Of a stretch of DNA of 6,251 nucleotides, positions 5,668 through 6,251 are shown in pieces. This stretch comes from Chamaesiphon sp. (lineage in GTDB: Bacteria; Cyanobacteriota; Cyanobacteriia; Cyanobacteriales; Chamaesiphonaceae): positions 1-6,251 of the forward strand of contig JAJAZF010000013.1 in NCBI GenBank assembly GCA_026785875.1. The letters are read 5' to 3'. Position 1 is the first letter of the stretch, and each line of letters begins with the position of its first letter. The position numbers and the translations under genes are program-made. The notes under the pieces are model-generated. The model saw nothing but the letters and a program-made list of their open reading frames with translations, ran no database searches and was not told where the DNA came from.

Positions 5668-6251
5668 GTGGACGAGTCTTATCATACTTATCTCAGTCGC
5701 GTGGCAAAGATGACCCTACCTGCCACCTACGAATCTCAGGTCAAAAATATCCAAGAATCGCCTAAATTTGGGTTGACGGATGGTACTCGCCAACCAGTAG
5801 CTTTTCCTGGATACTCGGCGATCACACCACCAGGAGCCGAAGATCCTGGCAATAGTGCAGTATTTAAAGATTTAGCGGTATGTCAGCAACGACTGATCGA
5901 AAAGCTAGAAGCGGATTTGTTAGTTTTAGTCGATCCAGCTAGCTTTCATTTCACCCTAGCCGATCTGATTTGGGATAGTGCCTACCGGATGGCGACTGAT
6001 GCCAATCCTGACTTTGAGAGTAAATTAATCGATCGGATCGAGGATAGTTTTAAAATCTATCAAGACTCGATCGTTGACACCACGCCAATTCGCTGGCAGA
6101 TCATGGGATTGACTGTCAGACCTCGGGCGATTGAAGTGAGTTTAGTCCCAAAAGATGAGTCTAGTTACGATCGAATTATTGCTCTTCGACGGGCTATTTA
6201 CCAAAATTCCGGTTTGATTTCACTAGGGATCGAGCAGCAATACTATTTCAC
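5668..6251 (+). CDS. DUF1868 / 2H-phosphoesterase-like protein (3' partial)
   Basis: 194 complete codons are present and the frame runs off the window edge. The protein starts DESYHTYLSRV after the GTG. It has a Gly/Pro-rich stretch (about 45-61, GYSAITPPGAEDPGN), an amphipathic helix region (65-82), a hydrophobic strand LLVLVDP (84-90), and SFHFTLADLIWD (92-103). HFT at 94-96 fits the H-x-T motif of the 2H phosphoesterase fold. The following order (helix, RWQIMGLTVRPRAIEVSLVP strand pair at 142-161, helix 166-178) also suits that fold. From memory this resembles the DUF1868 family (Pfam 2H-phosphodiest group), whose members are uncharacterised. A second H-x-T/S motif is expected just past the window edge. 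I see no signal peptide or membrane segment. It is co-directional with alr but 217 bp away, with its own promoter candidate and a strong ribosome site, so it is probably transcribed separately. Enzymatic activity and substrate are unknown. Confidence 0.78.
   Translation, partial: MDESYHTYLSRVAKMTLPATYESQVKNIQESPKFGLTDGTRQPVAFPGYSAITPPGAEDPGNSAVFKDLAVCQQRLIEKLEADLLVLVDPASFHFTLADLIWDSAYRMATDANPDFESKLIDRIEDSFKIYQDSIVDTTPIRWQIMGLTVRPRAIEVSLVPKDESSYDRIIALRRAIYQNSGLISLGIEQQYYF

Noticed and set aside
5631..5765. 44-codon frame starting with ATG upstream of and overlapping the DUF1868 gene
   Set aside because: Its ATG lies inside the palindrome and before the Shine-Dalgarno, and it is out of frame with the conserved protein. 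The strong ribosome site is correctly spaced for GTG 5668 instead.

Overview
The window looks like ordinary chromosomal DNA of a cyanobacterium. The octamer GCGATCGC (HIP1) occurs six times in 6.25 kb, where chance would give about 0.1, and shorter CGATCG-type sequences are frequent. The proteins also have a cyanobacterial character: HtpG has a long insert in its middle domain, and the exopolyphosphatase has the typical N-terminal sequence. I do not name a genus, and I see no transposase, phage, CRISPR, tRNA or rRNA.

Layout from left to right. Positions 1-289 contain no credible gene. They hold a stem-loop with a T-tract (59-120) that probably terminates a + strand gene left of the window, a cluster of nested palindromes that may be a dispersed repeat (131-198), and a strong inverted repeat just past the htpG stop (236-277). 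htpG, the bacterial Hsp90 chaperone, runs leftward over 290-2266. A 379-bp divergent spacer (2267-2645) separates it from the rightward genes and carries a three-copy heptamer repeat plus weak promoter and operator candidates. ppx (exopolyphosphatase family, 2646-4268) and alr (alanine racemase, 4308-5450) follow on the + strand, 39 bp apart, and are probably co-transcribed. A 217-bp spacer with overlapping hairpins and a 19-nt palindrome precedes a GTG-started gene (5668 to the window edge). That gene encodes a DUF1868 / 2H-phosphoesterase-like protein, cut off at its 3' end.

The genes do not form an obvious single pathway. HtpG handles protein folding under stress, Ppx degrades polyphosphate (or pppGpp), Alr makes D-alanine for peptidoglycan, and the last protein is a putative phosphoesterase of unknown substrate. 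No clear new system is visible. The points most worth a second look are two altered active-site positions in Alr, the uncharacterised DUF1868 gene with its palindromic promoter region, and HIP1 sites placed in the translation-initiation regions of two genes.
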